A stretch of DNA of 64,000 bases from contig SNVD02013965.1 of the NCBI GenBank assembly GCA_013180625.2, positions 62,001 through 126,000 of the forward strand. Reading direction: 5' to 3'. Positions 22,769 through 34,388 of the stretch are shown in pieces (position 1 is the stretch's first letter; each line of letters opens with the position of its first letter). The DNA comes from Boswellia sacra (Eukaryota; Streptophyta; Magnoliopsida; Sapindales; Burseraceae). Position numbers and translations under genes: made by a program. The notes below the pieces were generated by a model, which worked only from the letters and a program-made list of their open reading frames with translations, did not search any database and had not been told where the DNA came from.

Positions 22769-23657
22769 TGTTGGTGTCAACGTCTACTACATATGCATGT
22801 GCCATGCATATGATGATTCTTTTGTTCAACTTGTGATAAAACTAAAATATTATGTTGTTTCTTATTTTACTGTTTTTAGAATTATATTTTAGGAAGTATT
22901 TGGTTTACAATAAATATCTCCTTAGATTAAGATATTGTTTCTAGTATCCTAATTAAAATAGGAGAATATTTATTTGTGTCCTAATTCCTTTAGGAGTTTA
23001 ATTATATTCCATCCTATTTTATTTCTCCTAATCCTAATGTAATTTTGATTTAGATTTTTACAGGATTTCTAAAAGATTTCGTTCAGACCTCCCACTATAT
23101 ACTAAGTTATTTTTTACATAACTTAGTCGGCAAAATTCAATAGTTGATAGGGAGTGTTCTTTTTTTGGCATTCCAAGATTTGAGAGAAAAGCTTCAACGC
23201 TAATTGGAATGTCTTTATTGATTTGATTCTTTGAGTATTTGATTCATGTATGAGTAGTAGAAATTGTACATGAGTTCTTGATTAAGTCTGTGAGAGTTAG
23301 TAGACACTTGGGATGACTTGTGCGTTAAGTGCTTATGTAATTCAACGTCAGACATCGTTTGTTATGAATAACTTAACAGTGTGTTGTTAAGTTATCTGTG
23401 ACAGAGAGTGGGTAATGTTACTAGAGTTTAAGATCTTGGTAAGATTTTGTTTTATAAAGATTAGATCAGTGTATGAGAGTGAGTCAGCACTGTAAAAGAT
23501 CCTAAAAATTGTACAAACAAGAACTTAGTGAATTGCAGCTCTATAGCTATCCGTGGATGTAGGTTTTATAACCGAACCACGAAAAAATCCTTCTATGCCG
23601 ATTTACATTATAGTTTACTGTTATATGTTTTATAACTGCATACTTCCAAAACTTACA
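22769..23657 (+). repeat. Copia 5' LTR
   Basis: 889 bp, from TGTTGGTGTCAACG to AACTTACA. Matches 31565-32463. Confidence 0.93.
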
Positions 23658-23658
23658 A

Positions 23659-26600
23659 TTGGTAAAACATGAAGGTATCGCATCTGTTAAAAGATCTAAA
23701 TTGATAAGACTAAATTCTCAATTTGAAAATTTGATGATGCATGACGATGAGTCAATTTCTAAGTTTTACTATAAGATATGTCACATCACAAATTCTGCAT
23801 ACATGCTTGAAAAAACTTTCACTAATACAGAAATTGTTAGCAAAATAATTAGGACTGTCCTAGATAAATTTCAACCTAAAATTTCAGCCATTGAATAAGT
23901 TAAAAACACTGATGAGATGATAGTTGATAAACTTATTGGCATTCTCCAAAACTTTGAAATTAATCAAAGTAGTAGGAAGCAAAAAGGGAAAAACATTGCT
24001 TTCAATGTTAAAATTGAAAAATCTGATGATGAAAGTAATGATGAGCTTGATGAAACTGATTCTAAACAGATTGCTTTTCTAACAAAGAATTATGTCAAGT
24101 TCATGAAAAGAAATTTCAGGAAAAAGAATCAAGGAAAACCATCAAACTCAAACGAAGACAAGTTCAGGAAGTTCAACAAAGAGAATGACAAGAAGAAATC
24201 GAAGCAACCAGATAAGAAATGGCAGATTTAGTGTTATGAATGTTCTGGTTATGGGCATATTCAGTTTGAATGTGTTAATCTCAAGAAGAAAGACAAAGGC
24301 CTAACAGCAACCTGGAGTAATGAATCAAAATCGGATTTAGAAGATCAAGATTGTATGAGCAATTTTGTTGCATTTACTGCATCTGTAATTGATAAAGAGA
24401 AAGCTGTTATGTCTGACATAACAAAAAATTACAGAACCAGTGTTGATCATTCAGATGATGAAGATGGTCCCGAATACTATGAAGAGTTGCAAGAAACTTA
24501 CAATGCACTCTATAGTGAATGGCTGAGTCAGAAAGAAGAAATCAAAACCTTGAAGAAGGAGATTGAAGTTCTAAAATGTGAAAAATCTTATGCTAAAAAC
24601 ATATCATAGAATTGGAGACTGTCTTGATAGACAAAACAGTACATATTGAAAAAATCACAACAGAACTGGTTAAAAGCAAGAGGTATGTTGATCAACTCAA
24701 AATTGGAGCAGTTAAACTTGATCAGGTCTTGAGTCTTGGAAGAGACAACTCCAACAAACATAGATTGCGGTATACAGAAGGTAATGTTGCATCCTCATCA
24801 AAAATAGTTTTGTGAAAGCTTCAACATCAGGCAAACATTCTAAACTTAACTCTTTAAGGTCGAGTCCTAGTTCAAAGAGTAATGAAACATTTGTTTCCCC
24901 TCTGAGCCCTTTCAAATCTAGTCCTGAAAAGGTAAGAAAATTCATTCCTACTTGTCATTTTTGTGATAAAAAGGGACACATTAGGCCTAGATGCTTTAAA
25001 TTATTGAATCTTTTGCATAAAATATCAAAGCAGTTCAAATTGTTACCAAAATCACAACTGCAGTGGGTTAAGAAAGACAAGACAGTATGCCATATTGCTT
25101 TTACTGCTCTTAACCAATCATATAACAATTTGTGATATTTTGACAGTGGTTGTTCTAGGCATATGACTGAAAATAAACAGTTTTTAACAGATTTTAAAGC
25201 ATGCAGGGATAGTAATGTCACCTATGGAGATGGAGCAAAGAGTAAGATCATTGGTAAAGACACTTTGAATGTCAAAGGTCTACCCAATTTTCAAAATGTC
25301 TTGTTGGTTGAAGGTTTGAAAGCTAATCTTATTAGTATTAGTTAGATATATGACGACAAGTATATTGTTAATTTCACACAAAACAAATGCATGGTCTTAG
25401 ATAATTTTGATGAATGCATTCTAGAAGGTAATAGATCTTCAAATAATTGTTATTTGGTAAAGATTGCATTTCAAGCTAGGATTTTGGATTTAGAATTATG
25501 GCATCAAAAACTAGGACACTTAAATTACAAAGACTTGGTTAAATTAACTAAGTTAGGTGCTGTAAAAGGAGTTCTTAAACTTGATGACAAAGTTAATGAA
25601 ATTTGTGGACCCTGTCAAATGGGAAAACCAATTAGAAGTTCACACAAATCAAATCCATATCTTAGCACATCCAAAATACTTGATTTGCTTCACATAGATC
25701 TTATGGGTCCTATGCAAATTGAAAACATTACAGATAACAAATATATATTTGTTTGTGTGGATGATTTCTCTAGATATACTTGGGTTGATTTTATTAAAGA
25801 AAAATCTGACACTTTTGAAGCTTTCAGGAATCTTTGTGTTAAGCTTGAAAATAAGCAAAATAGGAACATTGGAAGGATTGTGAGAATAAGAAGTGATCAT
25901 GGCAAGGAGTTTAAAAATGTTAGCTATGCTGACTTTTGCAAATATCGTGGAATTTATCATGAATTTTCAGCTCCCAAAACCCTTGAACAGAATGGCATTA
26001 TGGAAAGGAAGAATAGAACTCTTCAAGAGATGGCTAGAGTGATGCTCAATAACAAAAAGTCAACCAAGAGGCTATAGGTTGAAGCAATAAGCACTGCTTG
26101 TTATATTTCAAATAAAGTTTTTCTTAGACCTAACACTAACCAGACACCTTATGAAATTTTGAAAGGTAGAAGACCGAATTTGAAATATTTTCATGTTTTT
26201 AGATACAGGTGTTACATCTTGAATGACAGAGAGCAGTTAGAAAAATTGGATCCAAGGAGTGATGAATGAGTCTTTGTGAGATATGCACAAAACAGCAAAG
26301 CATTTTGAGTTTACAATCTAAGAACTGAGGCAGTCATGGAATCTGTAAACGTAGTATTTGATGATCTAGATGATTATGCAAAGTATTCACAAGAGGAAAA
26401 CATAACCAGCTTCATAGAAGATACAGAGAAATCAGATTCAGACAGTAACAGTAATAAAGATGACTCTATTATGAAAGAGGAAACAGCTGCTGTTACACCC
26501 AATATAACTGTAACAACTGACAACTCAGATTTGAACAGAAATTCAATCAGGAATGAAGATGAAAGGAAAGATCCACTCATATGGATTCAGAAAGCACATC

Positions 26601-28224
26601 CAACAAGTTTTATCATTGGAACACCAGATGGCATGATGAAGACTCGAAGCAAGGTAAGAAATCAGGCAAGATTTGCTTATTATGTTTCTTTAGTTGAATA
26701 AAAAAATGTTAAAGAAGCCTTAAAAGAAGATATTTGGATTCAAGCCATGCAAGATGAACTTAATCAGTTTAAAAGAAATGAAGTATGGGAATTAGTTCCT
26801 AGGCCAGAAAATGCAAATGTCATTGGAACTAAATGGATTTTCAAAAACAAAACTAATGAAAGTGGACAGGTAGTAAGAAATAAGGCTAGGCTAGTTACAC
26901 AATGTTACACACAAGTAGAAGGCATAGACTTTGATGAAACCTTTGCACCAGTAGCTAGACTTGAGTCAATCAGATTACTAATTGCAATTGCTTGTTTGCT
27001 TGATTTTAAGTTGTACCAAATGGATGTTAAAACAGCATTTTTAAATGGTTATCTTAATGAAGAAGTCTTTGTTGAACAATGTAAGGGTTTTGAAGATCCT
27101 AAACATCCTGATTTTGTGTACAAATTGAACAAAGCTTTATATGGTTTGAAACAAGCTCCTAGAGCTTGGTATGAAAGGTTGACAAATTTTTTGATCAACA
27201 GAGGTTATAAAAGAGGTAGCAATGGTAAGACTTTGTTTATCAAACATGCATCTAACTATTTTATTATTACTCAAATATATGTGGATCACATTGTATTCGG
27301 ATCAACTAACAAAAGCAAAACTAATGAGTTTGTTAAGTTGATACAGGAAGAGTTTGAGATGAGCATGGTAGGAGAATTAAATTTCTTTCTTGGATTGCAG
27401 GTTAAGCAAATGAATGATGGGATATTCATATTTTAATCAAAATATGCTAAAAATCTTGTAAAGAAATTTGGGCTTGAAAATTCAAAACTAATGAAAACTC
27501 CTATTAGTATTAATCTGAAACTTTCAAAAGACAATACAGGAAAAAAGGTTGATGCAAGTTTGTATAGAAGTATCATTAGCAGTTTGTTATACCTCACAGC
27601 AGTAGACTATACTTGTGTTTTAGTGTAGGACTTTGTGCAAGATTTCAAGCAAATCCCAAAGAATCACATCTACCAGCGGCTAAAAAAATCATCAAGTATG
27701 TACATGGAACCCATGATTATGATATATGGTTTTCTAAAGATATAAATGATTATCTTGCAGGGTTTAGTGATGTTGATTGGGCAGAAAATGGAGATCACAG
27801 AAAAAGCATTTCAGCAGGTTGTTTTTATATTGGTACTAACTTAGTTTCATGGCACAGCAAAAAGCAAAATTCTATTTCTTTATCTACTGCTGAAGCCGAA
27901 TACATAGTAGTAGGGAGTTGTTGCACACAACTATTGTGGATGAAGCAAATGTTGAGTGATTATGGTATTAAACAAAAGCCTATAACTGTGTTTTATGATA
28001 ATACTAGTGCTATAAATATTTCCAAAAGTCCTGTTTAACATTCTAAAACAAAGCACATTGACATAAGATACCATTTTATAAGGGATCTTGTAGAGTCTAA
28101 GGTAATACACATTGAACACATCTTTACTGATAGACAATTGGCTAACTTGTTTACTAAGGCATTAAATACAACAAGATTTAAAAATCTAAGAAATGCCTTA
28201 GACATCTATCAGTTTTCTGAATAA
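23659..28224 (+). pseudogene. Copia gag-pol polyprotein (broken)
   Basis: Gag begins abruptly (HEGIASVKRSKLIRLNSQFE) without its N-terminal part. Zinc knuckles are CYECSGYGHIQFEC (about 24234) and CHFCDKKGHIRPRC (about 24955). Protease-like sequence FDSGCSRHMT lies at about 25140, GAG-pre-integrase LWHQKLGHLNYKDL at 25495, and integrase LDLLHIDLMGPM..SDHGKEF..EQNGIMERKNR at 25680-26020. Reverse transcriptase is at 26747-27436 ([40 protein letters not shown]) and RNase H follows to about 28220. The catalytic YVDD reads YVDH (27280-27291). Stops occur at about 23896, 24230, 24607, 25133, 25343, 26075, 26266, 26699, 27434 and 28036, so no functional polyprotein is possible. Confidence 0.9.
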
Positions 28225-29052
28225 ACTGTTATTTGTATCTGTAATATCATAAGTTTTCTTCTAATTAAGCATGTGTGAGTTGTAATATAAAAATTGTGTG
28301 AATGAAAAAATATATATATACTGGTTTAAAAATAAAAAATAGAGAGAGGGCTACCAGTATATGATATGTGAAAGCCATCCATTGAGAGTAACTTCATTGT
28401 ATCTAGGAAATATGGTAAGGTCACCCACTTAAATGAAAAAGGGCTACCTCTATACATGTGTGAAAGCTACTGTATTTATTTAGATTCATATTGAGACTAA
28501 CTTTTGTGTATATAAGAAGCATACTCAAGTTGATCACTCAATTTGATTAAGTGATAAAATAAAATAAAAGTAAATAAACAGCTCTGATATATGCTTTCTT
28601 AGAATGATTCATATGATGCTTAGATATTGTTGTTATATTATTGTTAAGTATTTTCTATTACATTTTTCATAACATACGATGCTTTTTATGCTTATCCGAA
28701 ATTTGATTTTCTTGTGTGTCCATGTGTCAAAAATGCCATGTCAGTATTATTGAATTGAGGGGGAGAAGTTTCAGTGGTGTGAATCCTAATTCTATTAGAA
28801 TTCCTTATTCTAATGGGAATCAAATTTTGAATTTTTTTCATTAATGTCAGTTATGAAACGGTTTTTGGAAAGAGAATTAACATTAATTTTTTGTTAAAAA
28901 CAAAATTTCTTTAAATTTGGCCTAGTATATTGCGAATTGGTTTTGAGCTTCTCCTGTTCGTTCCATACCCATTCAACAATTTCTCCACTGTCCCTCGTCT
29001 TGCTTCTCTCTTCTTGTTCTGAAAATTCTTACAGACCAGTAAACCCTAACAA

Positions 29053-31010
29053 TGGCTACCTCATCTGGTTCAACAAAAACCTCTAGTTCTTCATCTTCTC
29101 AAAGCAACTCCAGTTGCAACAAGAGCAACAGTACACCGTCATCTCAGTCTCAACAACCTCATACAGAGGTTTTCTATTGATCCAGCCATGAGCGAAGACG
29201 AGTTAGTTCTAATGAAGAAGATGAAAGATAAAGTTAAACCGAAGTACAACAAGTTTCTCACAGCCGACATCAAGCAGAAATTTTTGAAGTGCACTTCATA
29301 AAGGAAGTTACAAATGGAAAGGCCGGTAAAGCTTACTGACGTCAACAGCTATGGTCTCAATGATCTTCTTGAGTCTATATACTAGACTCGTATGGTAAAC
29401 AACTTCCTACCCCCTGTGAAGTCTTTAATTCAAGAATTCTATGCAAATATCTCAACTGCCATTGATGATCCGAAAAGCTTTCATTATCACAAAGTTTATT
29501 GTAGAGGAAAATTTGTGAAATTCTCTCCAAATGTCATAAACACATTCTTGGACATTCCTATAGGCAGTTTGCATGCTTTAGATGAGGAATTTAACATGGC
29601 TGCAGTGATTAATGCATGCTTTAGATGAGGAATTTAACATGGCTGCAGTGATTAAGGAATTAACTGGTAGAGAAGACATTGAGTGAAATCCTCGAGATGG
29701 TATAGATCAGTAGTACCTTAGGAAGAAGTATAGAGTGATGCATAAAATTGCACAGTTCAATTGGCTTCCCTCTTCTCATCAAAATTAAGTTCGGGAAGAC
29801 AAAGTAAAATTTTTGTACTGCTTAGGCACTAATCGACCAATAAATTTTGGTTTGCTAGCCTGTAGGATGATAGTTCATAGTGGTCCATATCATTCTAACT
29901 ATCACTTGCTTGTTTTTCCATGCTTGATTCAAGGCATTTTAGCATAGAATAGTGTTCCTATTAGTCCTAAGAGACATAATAGAACTCTATCAAAATCGAT
30001 TACGAAAGGCTTTCTGCTTCGATTGCATGATAAGTCTGACTTGCCTACACCAGAACCAAAGCCAAAGAGAGTCAGGAAAAATCAAATGAAAAATGTTGAA
30101 GAACAACTTGTGTTGATAAATTCTGCCTTGACTAAGATTGTGCAGGATTTGAAGGACATTAAAGCAAAATAGCATGCTTTGGAGGCAAAATTTGCAAAAC
30201 ACTCTGGTACTGAAGAAGAGCCATAGCCAATGAAAACTGAGAATGTGGTTCCTACGAAGTCAGCTAAGCAAATACCAGAACCAGAAGCACCAATACCTAC
30301 TGAAACTGAATAAATGGCTGAAGCAAGACAAGCTGCACAACCTGCTGTTGCAACAGACATAAAGCAGTACAGAAGTAGAAGAAAAAGCACATCTAGTCAA
30401 TTGCTGAGGGAAGAAAATTGATAAGAAAAAAAGAAAGTTGAAATGGTGAAGAAACCATCTAACAAGAAAAAGAAGAAAACTGAATCAGCAGCTATTAAAC
30501 TGAGAGATGAATCTTTGTCAGATATACCAGCACAAACAGAATCCGAGATGAACTTGCATTCACCACTTGCTGAGAATGAACCTCATGTCCCTGAAGCAAA
30601 GCATTATGATTCACCACCACATGCAGTCACCACCACTTGAAGCTCCAACCTCATCACTTGCAGAACACACACAGGCAACCCCTCATACTGAAGATACAAT
30701 TGCACCAGCCACATCTCCACTACCTACTCTTACAAAACAGACACTGGTTCCTTCTCAACAACCTACTGTTGAGATACCCACAACAGACACCAGTGTAGAG
30801 GGACTTAACAAGAAGATTCGCAGAGTTGTACCTGAAGTTACTGCTACTTCCTCTGAGACAACTGATGCACAGCCTATTCTTGAGGCTTCTGAGCAACCAA
30901 CTCCTACCACAACCAGGAAGAGATATTAAGAGAAGGCTAGCAGATTCAAGAAGTGCCCTGGTAGTTCTCTTTCTCCACCTATTCGAAAGTCTCCAAGACT
31001 TCGTTAAGTA
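29053..31010 (+). pseudogene. Env-like / plant-transposon ORF of the copia element (broken)
   Basis: A Ser-rich start (MATSSGSTKTSSSSSSQSNS) is followed, with several stops, by LPPVKSLIQEFYANI and GKFVKFSPNVINTFL. This pattern is found in the putative plant transposon protein domain carried downstream of pol in some retroelements. A Pro/Glu/Lys-rich tail runs to about 31005. A 43-bp tandem duplication at 29571-29656 shifts the frame. SIRE-type elements carry an extra ORF at this position. The function is unknown. Confidence 0.65.
29571..29656 (+). repeat. 43-bp tandem duplication
   Basis: Two adjacent 43-bp units start GCATGCTTTAGATGAGG (29571 and 29614), identical over their first 41 bases. 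Because 43 is not a multiple of three, the duplication breaks the reading frame. Confidence 0.95.
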
Positions 31011-31564
31011 CTTTTGGCACGTGTGCTAAAATCAAAGGGGAGAAGGAGTTTTTCTGATCTTTTTATTTTTTTGTGATCTTTTTGTTGTTTATGATATAAC
31101 TGTGTTTACTTCTGTTATATTTATATTTCTTATGCTCAAGAGATGTAAGTAAGGAGTAAGGGGGAGAAAGAACTTGAACTTCTTATGCTTGATTTGTGTG
31201 TGCATTCGAACTATTTTGATGCTTTATGTTTTTACTATGTTTGTGTGTTTGTGTTATCTTGATTTGACGAATGGTTTGCATGATCTAATTTCATTGTTGA
31301 TTTGATTGCTCTGATCAGGAATTGATTAACATGTTGCTTGATCAGTTTGACAACTTCACTTTGTGTTGAAAATGCAGAATATACATATTCATACAGTGTT
31401 CTGTTATGAGAATTGTAACAGCACACTGGTTCATTCTTTACACATGATTTTTTCTGTTTGCTATTTCATGATAGCTTATTCTTATGATTGACTTATCATG
31501 TATGATTTTCTTTGATCAGAAACAGTTTAGTGTTTTCATCACAAGTTTTCAAAAAGGGAGAGAT

Positions 31565-32463
31565 TGTTGGTGTCAACGTCTACTACATATGCAAGTTCCA
31601 TGCACATGATGATTCTTTTGTTCAACTTATGACAAAACTAGAATATTATGTTGTTTCTTATTTTACTATTTTTATAATTATATTTTAGGAAATATTTGGT
31701 TTACAATAAATATCTCCTTAGATTAGGATATTGTTTTTAGTATCCTAATTAAAACAGGAGAATATTTATTTGTGTCCTAATTCCTTTAGGAGTTTAATTA
31801 TGTTCCTTCCTATTTTATTTCTCCTAATCCTAATGTAATTTTGATTTAGATTTTTACAGGATTTCTAGGAGATTTCGTCCAGACCTCCCACTATATATAC
31901 TAAGTTATTTAAAAATAACTTAGTCGGCGAAATTCATTAGTTGGTGGGGAGTGTTCTTTGTTTCGGCATTCCAGGATTTGAGAGAAAAGCTTCAACACTA
32001 ATTGGAATGTCTTTATTGATTTGATTCTTTGAGTCTTTGAGTCTTTGATTCATGTATGAGAGGTAGAAATCGTACATGAGTTGTTGATTAAGTTTGTGAG
32101 AGTTAGTAGACACTTGGGATAACTTGCGGGTTAAGTGTTCATGTAATTCAACGTCAGACGTCGTTTGTTATGAATAACTTAATAGTGTGTTGTTAAGTTA
32201 TCTGTAACAGAGAGTGGGCAGTGTCACTAGAGTTTAAGATTTTGGCAAGATTTTGTTTTATAAAGATTAGGTCAGTGTGTGAGAGTGAGTCAGCACTGTA
32301 AAAAATCCTAAAGATTGTATAAACAAGAACTTAATGAATTGCAGCTCTATAGCTGTCCGTGGATGTAGGTTTTATAACCGAACCATGTAAAAATCCTCCT
32401 GTGCCGATTTACAAAATGGTTTACTATTATATGTTTTATAACTACATACTTTCAGAACTTGCA
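31565..32463 (+). repeat. Copia 3' LTR
   Basis: 899 bp, from TGTTGGTGTCAACG to AACTTGCA. It is preceded by the polypurine tract AAAAAGGGAGAGAT. It carries a small GAGTCTTT duplication near 32030 that is absent from the 5' LTR. Confidence 0.93.
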
Positions 32464-33113
32464 AATGTATTCTACTCTTTTTAATTCCATATATCTATCA
32501 AGATTTGCTTTCTTTTAATTTTTAGGATGCAAATTATTAGATTTTTTTTTTGTGCGGCTGAATTGGCCTTTATTGCTTCACAATACTAAATAAATAAATA
32601 GCATAAAGATAAGTATTGATTTTGTTTTTCTAAGGATCCTGGAGACTAAAGGCTGCAATTTTCTAATTATGCTACGAGTACTTCTAGTTATTTTAAAAAG
32701 TTAAGTTGGCTTGGTTATCTCTTCATTTTTCTTAAATATAAAATAATTTATCATTAGTTGACTTTGATATTAATTGATTGACAATTACTTTCTCAACAAG
32801 TTTCATGTTATCCAGGAATATCTTTTCCTTTATTTGATGTTTTGTATTGGAACTATATTAACTTCAAACCATTGGAATTAATTTCATAATTGACTTATAT
32901 TACTTGTGACGTGTAAAAATGAAATGGAAAATTGGTTGAATTTTATTAGGTGAATTTCTGTTTTCTCTGATGAGAAATGATTTAAAGCATAATAATTAAT
33001 AGAACTTGAGCATTTTTTTAATTGATAAAACGTCAGTTCTATTTTCTTGATTGGCCTGGATTAAAAAGGTAGTTAAATGCATTCTTTGTAGTTATAACTA
33101 TAATTGATATATA

Positions 33114-33121
<8 letters not shown>

Positions 33122-33180
<59 letters not shown>
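33122..33180. repeat. (TA)n and (CA)n microsatellite
   Basis: About 25 TA units run into five CA units. Confidence 0.97.
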
Positions 33181-33181
<1 letters not shown>

Positions 33182-33632
33182 TATTTCTTACTTTAAATGA
33201 AATCCATGTGTATTTGAAAAGCTATGTGCCATGTGCGAGTGTGAGTTACAAGCTACAAGTTTGCATGTAATTGTTTAACCTTTACATGTTTGTAGAGAAT
33301 TTCCAGATTCTCTAGTAATTTATTCTACTTATCTCAATTTCTTGTGTTTTTATTGTAACATATAAACGAAAAAAAAAAAGCTAGATATTATTGTGATTAA
33401 AGGTTATTGTGGAACCTGTTATTCCTTATCAAAATGGATGTTTAACCTTTACAAACTCAAAATCCTTCATGATAAATAATGAGCACTCATGCATGTATCA
33501 ATGCAATCACAAACACATGTCCTAGTTTTGTTGCTTTTATATTATTATAATCGGCCTTTGATAGAGCTAATATATACCATATTACCTTGGCATGATGCTC
33601 GATAGGTGTTAATTGCTATCGAGAGATAGAAA

Positions 33633-33824
33633 ATGGTTGAGAAAGAGGCAGAGACAAGCAAGAAGAGGGCTATCAGTGACGCTGAGAAGAATAACAGTGT
33701 TAGCAAGATCTTCATGGAGCAGAAGTTGATGGAGAAAGACAATGCCAGGAGGCAGGAAGAAATTGACGACCAAATGTACTTGGCTCGTCAAAGGAGCCTG
33801 GCAGATGTTGATTTCTATCGCTAG
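33633..33824 (+). CDS. Short charged ORF, unrecognised (fragment)
   Basis: A 63-codon frame rich in Lys, Glu, Asp and Arg that probably forms a helix (EKNNSVSKIFMEQKLMEKDN, QMYLARQRSLADVDFYR). It lies inside the CACTA element and stops just before the gypsy insertion point. It could be the tail of a transposon protein or a captured exon. I do not recognise the family, and it may not be a gene. Confidence 0.3.
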   Translation: MVEKEAETSKKRAISDAEKNNSVSKIFMEQKLMEKDNARRQEEIDDQMYLARQRSLADVDFYR

Positions 33825-33833
33825 AGTGCCTTG

Positions 33834-34352
33834 TGTTGCAGCCCGCCAAGTCACTTGCTAGAGTTGGCCCAATTACACAAGGCTTGGCCTAATCCAAGCC
33901 CACCTTCCGGAAGCTCTAGTTAGTTGGCATTGCTAGTTGGCATCCATTGTACATATCTTCTAGATGGTCTAACTAGCCGTTGTAATATAGCCGTTAGAAA
34001 CTAGCCGTTATGCTAGTTGTGTGCTTAGTTGTACTAGCCGTTGTACTAGCCGTTATTGAGGAGGTAGCTCACTATAAAAACCCTTCAAGGCTCATTTGTA
34101 ACATATCCACACATTTATTGAATTCAAGCATTGTAAGCTTTCAATCGTAATACAAAGCATTCTTTGAGTAAGCAATACTTGCCTTCTTTCTTCCTACTCT
34201 TCTCTTTGTTGCCTTCAAGTTCTTAAGCTCAACGGTCCACAAGCTTCTTCCTTATGTGAAGCAAGCTATCCGCAAGGCTTACTTAGCAACTTCGGGTTCA
34301 AGTTGCCTAAGTGCCGCACGAGCAAGCTGCGCTAAACTCCAAGCTCGTGACA
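33834..34352 (+). repeat. Gypsy 5' LTR
   Basis: 519 bp, TGTTGCAGCCCGCC to CTCGTGACA. A TATA box (CACTATAAAAACCC) lies near 34070-34083. Confidence 0.95.
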
Positions 34353-34354
34353 GT

Positions 34355-34370
34355 TGGTATCAGAGCACGG
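34355..34370 (+). promoter_or_regulatory. Primer-binding site
   Basis: TGGTATCAGAGCACGG, complementary to the 3' end of plant initiator Met tRNA, starts two bases after the 5' LTR. This is where minus-strand synthesis would begin. Confidence 0.9.
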
Positions 34371-34388
34371 TTCGAGCTCAAAGAACAA

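Larger units (their letters stand above)
22769..32463 (+). mobile_element. SIRE/Maximus-like Ty1/copia retrotransposon, defective
   Basis: The element is 9.7 kb, bounded by LTRs 22769-23657 and 31565-32463, each starting TG and ending CA, with a near-perfect 5-bp target duplication (AATAT before, AATGT after). The order is gag, zinc knuckle, protease, integrase, reverse transcriptase, RNase H, then a second ORF region between pol and the 3' LTR, as in SIRE/Maximus copia elements. Coding regions are broken by many stops. By eye, the first 430 bp of the LTRs differ at roughly 30 sites, so the insertion is not recent. It is inserted in the CACTA element. Confidence 0.92.
32464..33833. other. CACTA interior, middle part
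   Basis: AT-rich, with a long (TA)n tract at 33122-33172 followed by (CA)n. A short open reading (33633-33824) is listed separately. No other gene was recognised. Confidence 0.5.
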
